Shown: positions 1 to 8,015 of the stretch, in pieces
How the letters are laid out: the number at the start of each line of letters is the position of its first letter
Position numbering within the stretch: position 1 is the first letter of the stretch
DNA from: JBELHR01 sp049606855
GTDB taxonomy: Bacteria > Bacteroidota > Bacteroidia > Flavobacteriales > Flavobacteriaceae
Assembly (NCBI GenBank): GCA_049606855.1
Contig: JBMYVY010000001.1
Span: forward strand, 124,001 to 188,000
Reading direction: 5' to 3'
Length of the DNA: 64,000 nucleotides
The notes under the pieces: model-generated
Database searches by the model: none
Told to the model about the DNA's origin: nothing
The model's input: only the letters and a program-made list of their open reading frames with translations
Made by a program: the position numbers and the translations under genes

Positions 1-11
1 AAGATAATTAT

Positions 12-1034
12 ATGTACAAACAACTCATAAGGCCCATACTTTTTAAATTTGACCCTGAAACCATACATCATTTCGTGTTTTCAGCTATTAAAACAGGACA
101 TAGAATTCCTGGAGTAGGACCTTTGGTAAGAAGTTTGTTTACTCATAAGGACCCTTCATTAGAACGTGAGTTATTTGGTTTGAAGTTTAGAAATCCTATC
201 GGTTTAGCAGCGGGATTTGATAAAAATGCTGAGCTTTATAATGAATTGGCTGATTATGGATTTGGATTCATTGAGATCGGTACAGTAACTCCTGAAGCTC
301 AAGAAGGAAACCCTAAAAAAAGAATGTTCAGACTTTCTAAAGACCGAGGTTTAATTAACAGAATGGGGTTCAATAATAAAGGGCTTGACGCGGTTATAAC
401 TAAACTCAAAGGGAATAAGAATAAACTGATTATAGGTGGCAATTTGGGGAAGAACACTGGTTCTATGCCTGATGAATATATTCGAGATTATGTGAATTTG
501 GCAGAAGGTCTTCATCCCTATGTGAATTATTTCGTACTCAATGTTAGCTGTCCAAATGTAGGTTCTATGGCAAAACTTCAGGATAAGGATTTTTTAATGG
601 AGCTCATTGCAGCGGTGGAAGAAGTAAACTCATCCAAAGACCTAAGAAGACCACTTTTGCTTAAAATTGCTCCAGACTTGAATCAGATACAACTGGATGA
701 AATTATTGACATCGTAAGAGATACTGCTGTAGATGGTGTCATTGCCTCGAATACTTCCACCGATAGAAGTGGGTTGAGAACTTCTCCTAGTCGAATTGAA
801 CGTATTGGAAATGGCGGTTTGTCAGGACAACCGATAAAGGATAAAAGTACAGCAGTGATTAAATATCTTGCTGAAAACTCTAACAAAGCCTTTCCAATTA
901 TAGGGGTAGGTGGCATTCAAACTGCACAAGATGCCAAGGATAAATTAGAGGCAGGTGCTGATCTACTTCAAGTTTATACCGGTTTCATTTATGAAGGACC
1001 ATCCATTGTGAAAAATATACTTAAGGGCTTATGA
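12..1034 (+). CDS. pyrD: Dihydroorotate dehydrogenase, class 2 type (quinone)
   Basis: Oxidises dihydroorotate to orotate in pyrimidine synthesis, passing electrons to membrane quinone. The first ~45 residues resemble the membrane-associating N-terminal helices of class 2 enzymes. The FMN-binding barrel follows, with GLAAGFDKNAE near 64-74, NVSCPN at 177-182 and a phosphate-binding GVGGI segment near the C-terminus. The length of 340 aa fits the family. Oddly, the catalytic-base position, normally Ser in class 2, is Cys180, as in class 1 enzymes. The stop overlaps the next start as ATGA, so it is the first visible gene of a four-gene run. Only 11 bases lie upstream, so its promoter is not in the window. 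Confidence 0.95.
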   Translation: MYKQLIRPILFKFDPETIHHFVFSAIKTGHRIPGVGPLVRSLFTHKDPSLERELFGLKFRNPIGLAAGFDKNAELYNELADYGFGFIEIGTVTPEAQEGNPKKRMFRLSKDRGLINRMGFNNKGLDAVITKLKGNKNKLIIGGNLGKNTGSMPDEYIRDYVNLAEGLHPYVNYFVLNVSCPNVGSMAKLQDKDFLMELIAAVEEVNSSKDLRRPLLLKIAPDLNQIQLDEIIDIVRDTAVDGVIASNTSTDRSGLRTSPSRIERIGNGGLSGQPIKDKSTAVIKYLAENSNKAFPIIGVGGIQTAQDAKDKLEAGADLLQVYTGFIYEGPSIVKNILKGL

Positions 1035-1654
1035 TTGAGCTGAACTTGCTCATTCAATTTATATTGAGTTCTATGGTTTTGACCATTAGTCCGGGTCCGG
1101 ATATAATCTATGTAATAACTCAGAGTATTAGTAATGGCAAAAAGTATGGAATTTACACGGCCGCAGGTCTTGTAAGTGGTATATTAATTCATACCACTTT
1201 GGTGTATTTAGGAGTCTCGCTTTTGATTCGTGAAACCCCCTTACTCTTTAACGGTTTAAAATATCTAGGGGCAATTTATTTAGTTTATCTAGCCTATCAG
1301 GTTTATAAAAGCGATTCCAAAAGTCAGATTGATTTCGACAAAAAAGTGGCTAAAAAAAGTCCTAAATCTCTGTTTTTACAAGGTTTTGTAATGAATGTAC
1401 TCAACCCCAAAGTAACACTATTTTTCCTAGCTTATTTTCCTGGGTTTATCATTCCAGATAAGGGACAAGTGGCTATACAAACTTATGAATTAGGAGTGGT
1501 GTTCATGATTCAAGCATTTTTAATATTTTCTTTACTCGCCATTCTTGCCGATCGGTTTACTTCTTATATCCGGTCGAATAAAAATTTTCAGCCTATAATA
1601 AAATGGGCACAATTCACAGTATTTATTGGTCTTGCAATTTTCCTTGTTCTATAG
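1031..1654 (+). CDS. LysE/RhtB-family amino acid exporter
   Basis: A 207-aa inner-membrane protein with about six hydrophobic segments and the family hallmark SPGPDIIYV near residues 19-27, followed by a Gly-rich helix (AAGLVSGILIH). LysE/RhtB proteins export amino acids or derivatives by proton antiport; the substrate cannot be read from sequence. Another conserved feature is NVLNPKVTLFFLAYFPGF in the middle of the protein. The start overlaps the pyrD stop by 4 nt, so it is probably co-transcribed and translationally coupled. It is followed after 21 nt by the HMG-CoA lyase gene. Confidence 0.88.
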   Translation: MIELNLLIQFILSSMVLTISPGPDIIYVITQSISNGKKYGIYTAAGLVSGILIHTTLVYLGVSLLIRETPLLFNGLKYLGAIYLVYLAYQVYKSDSKSQIDFDKKVAKKSPKSLFLQGFVMNVLNPKVTLFFLAYFPGFIIPDKGQVAIQTYELGVVFMIQAFLIFSLLAILADRFTSYIRSNKNFQPIIKWAQFTVFIGLAIFLVL

Positions 1655-1675
1655 ACTTTATGTATCTTTAGGTCA

Positions 1676-2530
1676 ATGAACCAAATCAAATTAATAGAGT
1701 GCCCACGGGATGCCATGCAAGGAATAAAAGAGTTTATTCCAACTGAGATTAAAGCGGAGTACATCAATTCCCTGCTGAAGGTCGGTTTTGATACCATAGA
1801 TTTTGGGAGTTTTGTGTCTCCAAAGGCAATTCCTCAAATGAGAGATACAGCAGAGGTGTTGAAACTATTGAAATTGGATCAGAGTAATTCTAAATTGTTG
1901 GCTATTGTTGCTAATGTAAGAGGAGCTCAAGATGCTCTGTGTTTTGAAGAAATAGATTATTTGGGTTTTCCGTTTTCGATTTCTGAGATATTTCAAATGA
2001 GAAATACGCATAAAACAATTGAGGAATCCGTAAGAATTCTCGATAAATTAATTGAGCTGTGCGTTAAGAATAATAAAGAACTTGTCACTTATTTATCAAT
2101 GGGATTCGGAAATCCGTATGGGGATCCTTGGAACGTAGAAATTGTAGGAAAGTGGACAGAACGACTTTCAAATATGGGAGTGCATATAATTTCTTTATCT
2201 GACACCATTGGTAGTTCCACACCTGAGGTGATAGCTTATTTGTTTAAAGGGTTAATTTCTGCTTATCCTAATATAGAATTTGGCGCTCATTTGCACACCA
2301 ACCCAAGTAAATGGTATGAAAAGGTAGACGCCGCTTACCAAGCAGGTTGTCATCGTTTTGATGGTGCGATTAGAGGCTTCGGAGGGTGCCCTATGGCAAA
2401 AGATGAATTGACAGGTAATATGCCTATGGAGCAAGTAGTTGGTTATTTTAGAGGTAAGGGTGTAGATTTGGGACTTAATATCAAACAATTTGATTCTGCC
2501 TATAATGAGGCTTTAAAAGTATTTTTATGA
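1676..2530 (+). CDS. Hydroxymethylglutaryl-CoA lyase family protein
   Basis: A DRE-TIM metallolyase-fold protein of 284 aa, probably cleaving HMG-CoA to acetyl-CoA and acetoacetate at the end of leucine breakdown. Visible motifs are ECPRDAMQG (metal ligand Asp12), HLH (His205, His207), the signature GFGGCPMA with catalytic Cys238, and GNMP (Asn248). The N-terminal motif differs from the usual PRDGLQ of HMG-CoA lyases, so a related acyl-CoA lyase is possible. A near-consensus -7 box (TATCTTTA) lies about 10 nt before the start, but the 21-nt gap also fits co-transcription. Its stop overlaps the next start (ATGA). Confidence 0.85.
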   Translation: MNQIKLIECPRDAMQGIKEFIPTEIKAEYINSLLKVGFDTIDFGSFVSPKAIPQMRDTAEVLKLLKLDQSNSKLLAIVANVRGAQDALCFEEIDYLGFPFSISEIFQMRNTHKTIEESVRILDKLIELCVKNNKELVTYLSMGFGNPYGDPWNVEIVGKWTERLSNMGVHIISLSDTIGSSTPEVIAYLFKGLISAYPNIEFGAHLHTNPSKWYEKVDAAYQAGCHRFDGAIRGFGGCPMAKDELTGNMPMEQVVGYFRGKGVDLGLNIKQFDSAYNEALKVFL

Positions 2531-3999
2531 GAAGGTTTATTGGATTATTATTAATTTTTGCGCTTTGGTCCTGCACGGATTCAAACGAATATATTTCAAT
2601 TATTCAGATCAATGATGTCTACGAGATTGATGCATTGAGTGGAGGAGAGGTTGGTGGACTCTCAAGGGTTGCCACTATTATAAAGCAAGAAAAGCAACGT
2701 AACCCAAATACAATTGTCGTTTTAGCTGGTGATTTTTTAAGTCCATCACTATTAGGGACTTTGACCCATCAAGGAAAAAAGATTGCAGGTGCTCAAATGA
2801 TTGACCTATTAAATCAAATAGAAGTGGACTTAGTGGTCTTGGGTAACCATGAATTCGATTTGAAGCAGCAGGAATTACAGGAACGTATTGATGAGTCTCA
2901 ATTTGACTGGTTAGCAACTAATGTCTACGAGAATCAGGGCCTACTGAGAAAAAAACCTTTTGAGAAACTCGGTGTACCACTGCCGAAAACAAGAATATTT
3001 TCATTTGATAATGGCTATAAACTCGCTTTTATTGGAGCTACTATTGATGTGAATGATGAAGATTATGTAGTATATACGGACTTTATAAAAGAAGCTAAAG
3101 AATCCTATGAACGGGTCAATGAAAGATCAGATATGGTTTTGGGCTTGACCCACTTATCTTTAGATCAGGACAAAGAATTCTCCCGGGAACTTCCACAGAT
3201 TCCTTTGATCATGGGCGGTCATGAGCATTATAATATGGATGTAAGTATTGGGCGTTCTAGAATCACTAAAGCAGATGCCAATGCAAAAAGCCTATATATT
3301 CATAGACTTAACGTAGAAACCTCAAGCATCACTTCTGAGCTAGTACAATTGGACAAAAGTGTAAAAAAGGATAAAGTAATTCAAAAGAGAGTAAATGATT
3401 GGATTGCAATTCAAAATGCACAATTAGAAAAGGTAATAAGTGACCCCGAGGACGAAATATTTTATGCCGAAAGTCCTTTATTTGGAACCGAACAAGCCAT
3501 TAGGTCATCCCAAACGAATCTCGGTACTTTGATTTGTCTTTCTATTATGAATGAATATGAAGATGAAGTAGAAGCGGCATTTGTCAATTCAGGTTCAATT
3601 CGCATCGATGATGATTTGAGTGGAGAAATTACAGGAGTAGATATTTTTCGAATTTTGCCTTATGGCGGGAGCTTAGTTAAAATTAAGATTACTGGAGATT
3701 TATTGGTGAGAACGCTGAATTTCACATCAAAAAAGACAGGTTCTGGTGCCTATTTACAATATGAAGGCTTGAGCCAAAGCCTTGAATCTAAAAGGTGGTA
3801 TATCGGAGATACGCCTATAGATAGAAAGAAGCAATACTGGATTGCCACTAGTAAATTTATGCTCTCTGGTTATGATGTCCCCTTTTTTACAATTGCGAAT
3901 AAATCGATTATCGAAGTAGTGGAACCTGACGAAGGAGATGATGCAATGGACATCAGAAAAGTAGTGATTTCATTTTTGGGTGATTTAGACGAAGATTAA
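2527..3999 (+). CDS. 5'-nucleotidase-like metallophosphatase lipoprotein
   Basis: A 490-aa exported protein with a lipoprotein signal ending LWSC16, so it is probably membrane-anchored outside the cytoplasm. The N-terminal calcineurin-like phosphoesterase domain shows IQINDVYEID (Asp30), AGDF (Asp69), GNHEFD (106-111) and GGHEH near 235. The C-terminal 5'-nucleotidase substrate-recognition domain shows NSGSIR and ILPYGGSLVKI. Family members hydrolyse nucleotides, nucleotide sugars or related phosphoesters. In the first metal motif the common DxH is DxY (Asp30, Tyr32), which I believe is a known subfamily variant. It is the last gene of the pyrD run. Confidence 0.88.
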   Translation: MRRFIGLLLIFALWSCTDSNEYISIIQINDVYEIDALSGGEVGGLSRVATIIKQEKQRNPNTIVVLAGDFLSPSLLGTLTHQGKKIAGAQMIDLLNQIEVDLVVLGNHEFDLKQQELQERIDESQFDWLATNVYENQGLLRKKPFEKLGVPLPKTRIFSFDNGYKLAFIGATIDVNDEDYVVYTDFIKEAKESYERVNERSDMVLGLTHLSLDQDKEFSRELPQIPLIMGGHEHYNMDVSIGRSRITKADANAKSLYIHRLNVETSSITSELVQLDKSVKKDKVIQKRVNDWIAIQNAQLEKVISDPEDEIFYAESPLFGTEQAIRSSQTNLGTLICLSIMNEYEDEVEAAFVNSGSIRIDDDLSGEITGVDIFRILPYGGSLVKIKITGDLLVRTLNFTSKKTGSGAYLQYEGLSQSLESKRWYIGDTPIDRKKQYWIATSKFMLSGYDVPFFTIANKSIIEVVEPDEGDDAMDIRKVVISFLGDLDED

Positions 4000-4010
4000 G
4001 CTAAATATGT

Positions 4011-4042
4011 CTATATTTGCATGCAATTAATTTCAATTGCAT
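4011..4042 (+). promoter_or_regulatory. guaB promoter -7 box and leader hairpin
   Basis: TATATTTG at 4011-4018 matches the Bacteroidota -7 consensus; no TTG sits at the right distance upstream. It is followed by TTGCATGCAA (4017-4026), a 10-bp palindrome. A perfect 8-bp inverted repeat then pairs ATGCAATT (4021-4028) with AATTGCAT (4035-4042) and ends immediately before the guaB ATG at 4043. The short leader RNA would therefore be mostly hairpin. Confidence 0.55.
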
Positions 4043-5509
4043 ATGGCTACTAATAAAATTGTTGGTGAGGGTTTAACTTATGATGATGTACTCCTAATTC
4101 CGGCATACTCCGAGGTTTTACCAAGAGAAGTATCTCTACAAACCAAATTCACAAAAAACATTTCGTTAAACACTCCCTTTGTATCTGCTGCAATGGATAC
4201 TGTGACCGAGGCTAATATGGCAATCGCTATGGCTAGAGAAGGAGGAATTGGTGTTTTACATAAAAACATGACCATCGCTCAACAAGCTGCTGAAGTAACT
4301 AAGGTCAAGCGATCAGAAAGCGGAATGATTTTGGATCCTGTAACAATCAAAGCAGAAGAAACTGTGGGTAGAGCTCAACAATTAATGGCTGAGCATAAAA
4401 TTGGAGGTATTCCAGTTATTGACGAGACTTCTAAATTATTGGGTATTGTAACTAATCGCGATTTGAGATTTGAAAAGAATATTGGAAAGTCGATTGCTGA
4501 TGTTATGACTTCAGAAAACATAGTAAGTGTAGCTAAAGGGACGTCTCTAAAGGAGGCTGAACTTATTCTACAAGAAAATAAAATTGAAAAGTTACCTGTA
4601 GTGGACGCTGATAATAATCTGGTCGGTTTGATTACCTACAGAGATATTATTAAAGTAAAGGAGAATCCTAACGCGAATAAAGATAGTTACGGGAGACTTA
4701 TGGTGGCAGCCGCTTTAGGAGTGACTGGAGATGCTACGGAACGTGCAGAGGCTTTGGCTCAGGCAGGAGTTGATGCCTTGATTATTGATACGGCTCACGG
4801 TCATTCAAGAGGAGTGGTTGGTGTACTAAAGCAAGTGAAAGAAAAATTCCCGAATATTGACGTCGTTGTTGGTAATATTGCCACAGCTGATGCTGCTAAA
4901 TTCTTAGTTGAAGCTGGTGCTGATGCCGTTAAGGTTGGAATTGGACCAGGTTCAATATGTACAACACGTGTTGTTGCTGGAGTAGGTTATCCACAATTAT
5001 CTGCTGTTATGGAAGTAGCAGAAGCGATTAAAGGAACTGGGGTTCCGGTTATTGCTGATGGAGGTATTCGATTTACTGGTGATATTCCTAAGGCGATTGC
5101 TGCAGGGGCAGATACCGTTATGTTAGGAAGTTTATTTGCTGGAACTAAAGAGTCTCCAGGGGAAACTATTATTTATGATGGTAGAAAGTTCAAGGCTTAT
5201 CGTGGAATGGGTTCTGTTGAGGCCATGAAGCAAGGTTCAAAAGACAGATATTTCCAAGATGTCGAGGCAGATATCAAAAAGCTAGTTCCAGAAGGAATCG
5301 TTGGTAGAGTCCCTTACAAAGGTGAATTGGCTGAGACTATGCATCAATTTATTGGTGGATTAAGAGCAGGAATGGGTTATTGCGGTGCAAAAGATATTGC
5401 AAACCAACAAAAGGCTCAATTCGTGAAAATTACTGCATCTGGTATAAATGAAAGTCATCCACATGATGTCACCATTACCAAAGAATCGCCGAATTACTCG
5501 AGAAGATAA
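4043..5509 (+). CDS. guaB: IMP dehydrogenase
   Basis: Converts IMP to XMP with NAD+, the committed step of GMP synthesis. The 488-aa cytosolic protein has the TIM barrel interrupted by two CBS domains (about residues 95-205), the catalytic loop GPGSICTTR with Cys306, the flap RYFQD, and GIVGRVPYKG near the C-terminus. The reading frame extends upstream to a TTG at 4037, but ATG 4043 starts the usual MATNK-like N-terminus and lies right after the leader hairpin, so I prefer it. It has its own promoter-like box and is followed by a strong terminator, so it is probably monocistronic. Confidence 0.97.
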   Translation: MATNKIVGEGLTYDDVLLIPAYSEVLPREVSLQTKFTKNISLNTPFVSAAMDTVTEANMAIAMAREGGIGVLHKNMTIAQQAAEVTKVKRSESGMILDPVTIKAEETVGRAQQLMAEHKIGGIPVIDETSKLLGIVTNRDLRFEKNIGKSIADVMTSENIVSVAKGTSLKEAELILQENKIEKLPVVDADNNLVGLITYRDIIKVKENPNANKDSYGRLMVAAALGVTGDATERAEALAQAGVDALIIDTAHGHSRGVVGVLKQVKEKFPNIDVVVGNIATADAAKFLVEAGADAVKVGIGPGSICTTRVVAGVGYPQLSAVMEVAEAIKGTGVPVIADGGIRFTGDIPKAIAAGADTVMLGSLFAGTKESPGETIIYDGRKFKAYRGMGSVEAMKQGSKDRYFQDVEADIKKLVPEGIVGRVPYKGELAETMHQFIGGLRAGMGYCGAKDIANQQKAQFVKITASGINESHPHDVTITKESPNYSRR

Positions 5510-5521
5510 AAAGGTTAATAC

Positions 5522-5553
5522 GCCCAATTAGTGATCTAGTTGGGCTTTTTTTT
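5522..5553 (+). terminator. Rho-independent terminator of guaB
   Basis: A 10-bp stem (5522-5531 with 5536-5545, one G-T wobble) closes a TGAT loop and is followed by eight T at 5546-5553. It lies between the convergent guaB and DUF2400 genes. Confidence 0.9.
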
Positions 5554-6298
5554 AGAATTTTTCAAATACACTTAAGCCAAATAGGGCGTAGTCGTATTTC
5601 ACAGGATCCTTTGCGTCTAACTTAATAAGATTGTTTTGGAGTTCAACTAATGCCTTAAAATCGTCTTGTTTCCTGTTTAAGAGCCCCAATTTTCGTGCAA
5701 CTCTTCCAGAATGTACATCAAGTGGACAATATAATTGGCTTGGATTTATTGCGGGTTGCCAAATTCCAAAATCAACTCCTTTTTTATTTGATCTTACCAT
5801 CCATCTCAAAAACATGTGTAGTCTTTTAGCCGCAGAGCCTTTTAGCGGATCTCCAATATGTTTTTTACTTCGCTGAGGGGCATCAAATGAAAAAAATAGT
5901 GCCTTAAACTTGTGAATATTTTCATTTAGATTCAATCCTTTTGAAAACTGATTTTCTAACCCTCCGTGGTTTGTATAAATCAATTGTAAAGCCTTAAAGT
6001 AGTAGGTTAAATCTGTTGAATTGAATGTTCTATGGACGAAATCTAAGTCTTGTGCCTGATGATTAATTATATAATCATGCGGGCTGAAATCCATTATTTC
6101 AATTAGTCGATTGGCATTTTTTATAATCATTTTTCGATTTCCCCAAGCAATTTGCGCCGCAAAGAAACCAGCTATTTCAATATCCTCTTTTTTACTGAAT
6201 TTATGAGGAATCTGAATGGGGTCACTTTCGATAAAGGAAGGTGCCTCATATTGGTTTGCCTTAGCGTCTAAAAAATCTTTCAGTTCTGATTTGTTCAC
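5552..6298 (-). CDS. TIGR02757 (DUF2400) family protein
   Basis: A 248-aa soluble protein of the TIGR02757/DUF2400 family, common in Bacteroidota and of unknown function. Recognisable features are IEIAGFFAAQIAWGNR, FLRWMVR near the middle, and the segment CPLDVHSGRVARKLGLL, which resembles a helical DNA-glycosylase-like fold; that resemblance is inference only. It starts at GTG 6298, overlapping the miaA stop (GTGA), and is the last gene of the yggS operon. Translational coupling with miaA is likely. There is no signal peptide or membrane segment. Confidence 0.8.
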   Translation of the reverse strand: MNKSELKDFLDAKANQYEAPSFIESDPIQIPHKFSKKEDIEIAGFFAAQIAWGNRKMIIKNANRLIEIMDFSPHDYIINHQAQDLDFVHRTFNSTDLTYYFKALQLIYTNHGGLENQFSKGLNLNENIHKFKALFFSFDAPQRSKKHIGDPLKGSAAKRLHMFLRWMVRSNKKGVDFGIWQPAINPSQLYCPLDVHSGRVARKLGLLNRKQDDFKALVELQNNLIKLDAKDPVKYDYALFGLSVFEKF

Positions 6299-7203
6299 AA
6301 TTTGAGATTGGATTTAACAAATTCAATAATTTCTTGATGTGGGGTGTCGAAGTTGAACCAATTGATACCTTCAATTTTCTTGTTCCAAGTGACCTGTCTT
6401 TTGGAGAATCTTCGGGTATTTTTTTTAATTTCTTCTATCGCGTTTTCCAAAGAAATTTCTCCGTTGAAATAAGGAAATAATTCTCGATACCCTACAGTTT
6501 GTAAGGCGTTTTTATCTTTTTTATCCAATAAATTTTCCACTTCCTTTAATAAACCCAAATCGATCATGATATCCACCCGTTTATTAATCCGTTCATACAT
6601 GATTTCTCTTGGGGCTTCCAAACCTATGCGAAGTAGATTAAATAAGCGTGGTACTTTCTTTTGATTTTTAAATGAGCTAAAAGTTTTTCCAGAACCTCGA
6701 TAGATCTCAAGGGCTCTAACAAGTCGATGGGGGTTTTGAATTTCAATGTTCTCATATGAGATCGGATCTACGGTTTTTAGTTCTTGTTGAAGATGCTCTA
6801 GTCCATTTTTTTTACTGAGTTCTTCATTGAGTTGCAGCCTTATTTTGGGGTCAATTTCAGGAAAATAGTCCAAACCCTTAATCAAGGCCTCAGCGTACAA
6901 TCCACTTCCTCCTACTAAAATTATTATATCATGGATTTTAAACAGTTTAGAAAGTGTTTCTAAGGATTCTTTTTCATAATCCCCAACACTGTAGGGCTGT
7001 TCTATGGATATGTGGTGTATAAAATGATGCGGAGCTTCTGCCAACTCTTCTTTGCTTGGAACCGCAGTTCCGATATTCATTTCTTTAAAAAACTGCCGGG
7101 AATCACAGGATACAATTTCAGTTTGAAAGGCTTTAGCTAAGCTAATGCTCAAGGATGTTTTTCCAATAGCGGTAGCTCCACAAATATGAATTAATGTTTT
7201 CAT
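6295..7203 (-). CDS. miaA: tRNA dimethylallyltransferase
   Basis: Transfers a dimethylallyl group to N6 of adenosine 37 in tRNAs reading UNN codons. The 302-aa protein starts with the P-loop GATAIGKTSLS, followed by DSRQFFKEMNIGTA, which fits the substrate-binding loop, and later ILVGGSGLYAEALIKGLD and TVGYRELFPYFNGE; C-terminal ARRFSKRQ-type residues appear as TRRFSKRQVTW. The frame runs 11 codons further upstream, but ATG 7203 places the P-loop at the usual distance and gives an ATGA overlap with the channel gene stop. Co-transcribed with its neighbours. Confidence 0.96.
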   Translation of the reverse strand: MKTLIHICGATAIGKTSLSISLAKAFQTEIVSCDSRQFFKEMNIGTAVPSKEELAEAPHHFIHHISIEQPYSVGDYEKESLETLSKLFKIHDIIILVGGSGLYAEALIKGLDYFPEIDPKIRLQLNEELSKKNGLEHLQQELKTVDPISYENIEIQNPHRLVRALEIYRGSGKTFSSFKNQKKVPRLFNLLRIGLEAPREIMYERINKRVDIMIDLGLLKEVENLLDKKDKNALQTVGYRELFPYFNGEISLENAIEEIKKNTRRFSKRQVTWNKKIEGINWFNFDTPHQEIIEFVKSNLKL

Positions 7204-8015
7204 GAGTCTTTTAATAGTGTACCACAGCGATGACAATAATTGGAATGCTCTAAGTGTTTATCCTCCATGCAGGAAGGACAATGCTCGGTATTTGCAACGG
7301 GGTTTTGGCTCAACTCTGAAGTAACAATTCCTGTTGGAACAGCAATAATTCCATATCCTAAAATCATTACAATTGAGGCCACAAATTGACCCAGTGGGGT
7401 TCCTGGGGAAATATCTCCATATCCAACTGTGGTCAGTGTTACAACAGCCCAATAAATACTTTTAGGAATGGAAACAAAACCGTGTTCTTCCCCTTCAATC
7501 AAGTACATTAGCGTTCCAAGTAAGACAATTAAAATAATAACAGCATACAAAAATACAGCAATCTTGGTTCTTGAAGCTTTAAGTGCGTTAACTAATCGAT
7601 CTGAAGCACCCATAAACCTAACAAGTTTCAAAACTCTAAAAACTCGTAGTAGTCTCAAAGCTCTCAAAGCGGTAAGTGCAAATGCACCTGGTATGAAGTA
7701 ACTCAAATACTTTGGTAGTGTCGCTAAAAGGTCAATGATACCATAAAAGCTTGTGATGTATTTAAAAGGCTTATCTACAGATATAATTCGTAAAGCGTAT
7801 TCTATAGTAAAGAATATGGTTATGATCCATTCAGCAACATTAAAAAAGGCGCTAAACTCTTTATTGATATGAGGTATACTTTCAATTATAACTAGAAAGA
7901 CAGACCCTAATATCATCCACAACAATATCACATCAAACAGTTTACCATTTGGACTGTCTGCTTCATATATTATTTCATGGATTTTAGCCTTCCAAAGTGC
8001 TCTTTTCTTCTCCAA
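7200..8015 (-). CDS. Voltage-gated ion channel with C-terminal zinc ribbon
   Basis: A 271-aa inner-membrane protein of the voltage-gated cation channel superfamily. Hydrophobic segments S1-S6 are visible. S4 (about 115-136) carries Arg/Lys at every third position (ALRALRLLRVFRVLKLVRF), and the pore filter TVGYGD is at 196-201, indicating K+ selectivity. After S6 comes a short tail with CxxC...CxxC (Cys246, Cys249, Cys261, Cys264), a zinc-ribbon-like knuckle in the cytoplasm. It overlaps the upstream exonuclease gene by 32 nt, unusually long for this operon; the next in-frame Met would remove S1, so the long overlap is probably real. Confidence 0.9.
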   Translation of the reverse strand: MEKKRALWKAKIHEIIYEADSPNGKLFDVILLWMILGSVFLVIIESIPHINKEFSAFFNVAEWIITIFFTIEYALRIISVDKPFKYITSFYGIIDLLATLPKYLSYFIPGAFALTALRALRLLRVFRVLKLVRFMGASDRLVNALKASRTKIAVFLYAVIILIVLLGTLMYLIEGEEHGFVSIPKSIYWAVVTLTTVGYGDISPGTPLGQFVASIVMILGYGIIAVPTGIVTSELSQNPVANTEHCPSCMEDKHLEHSNYCHRCGTLLKDS

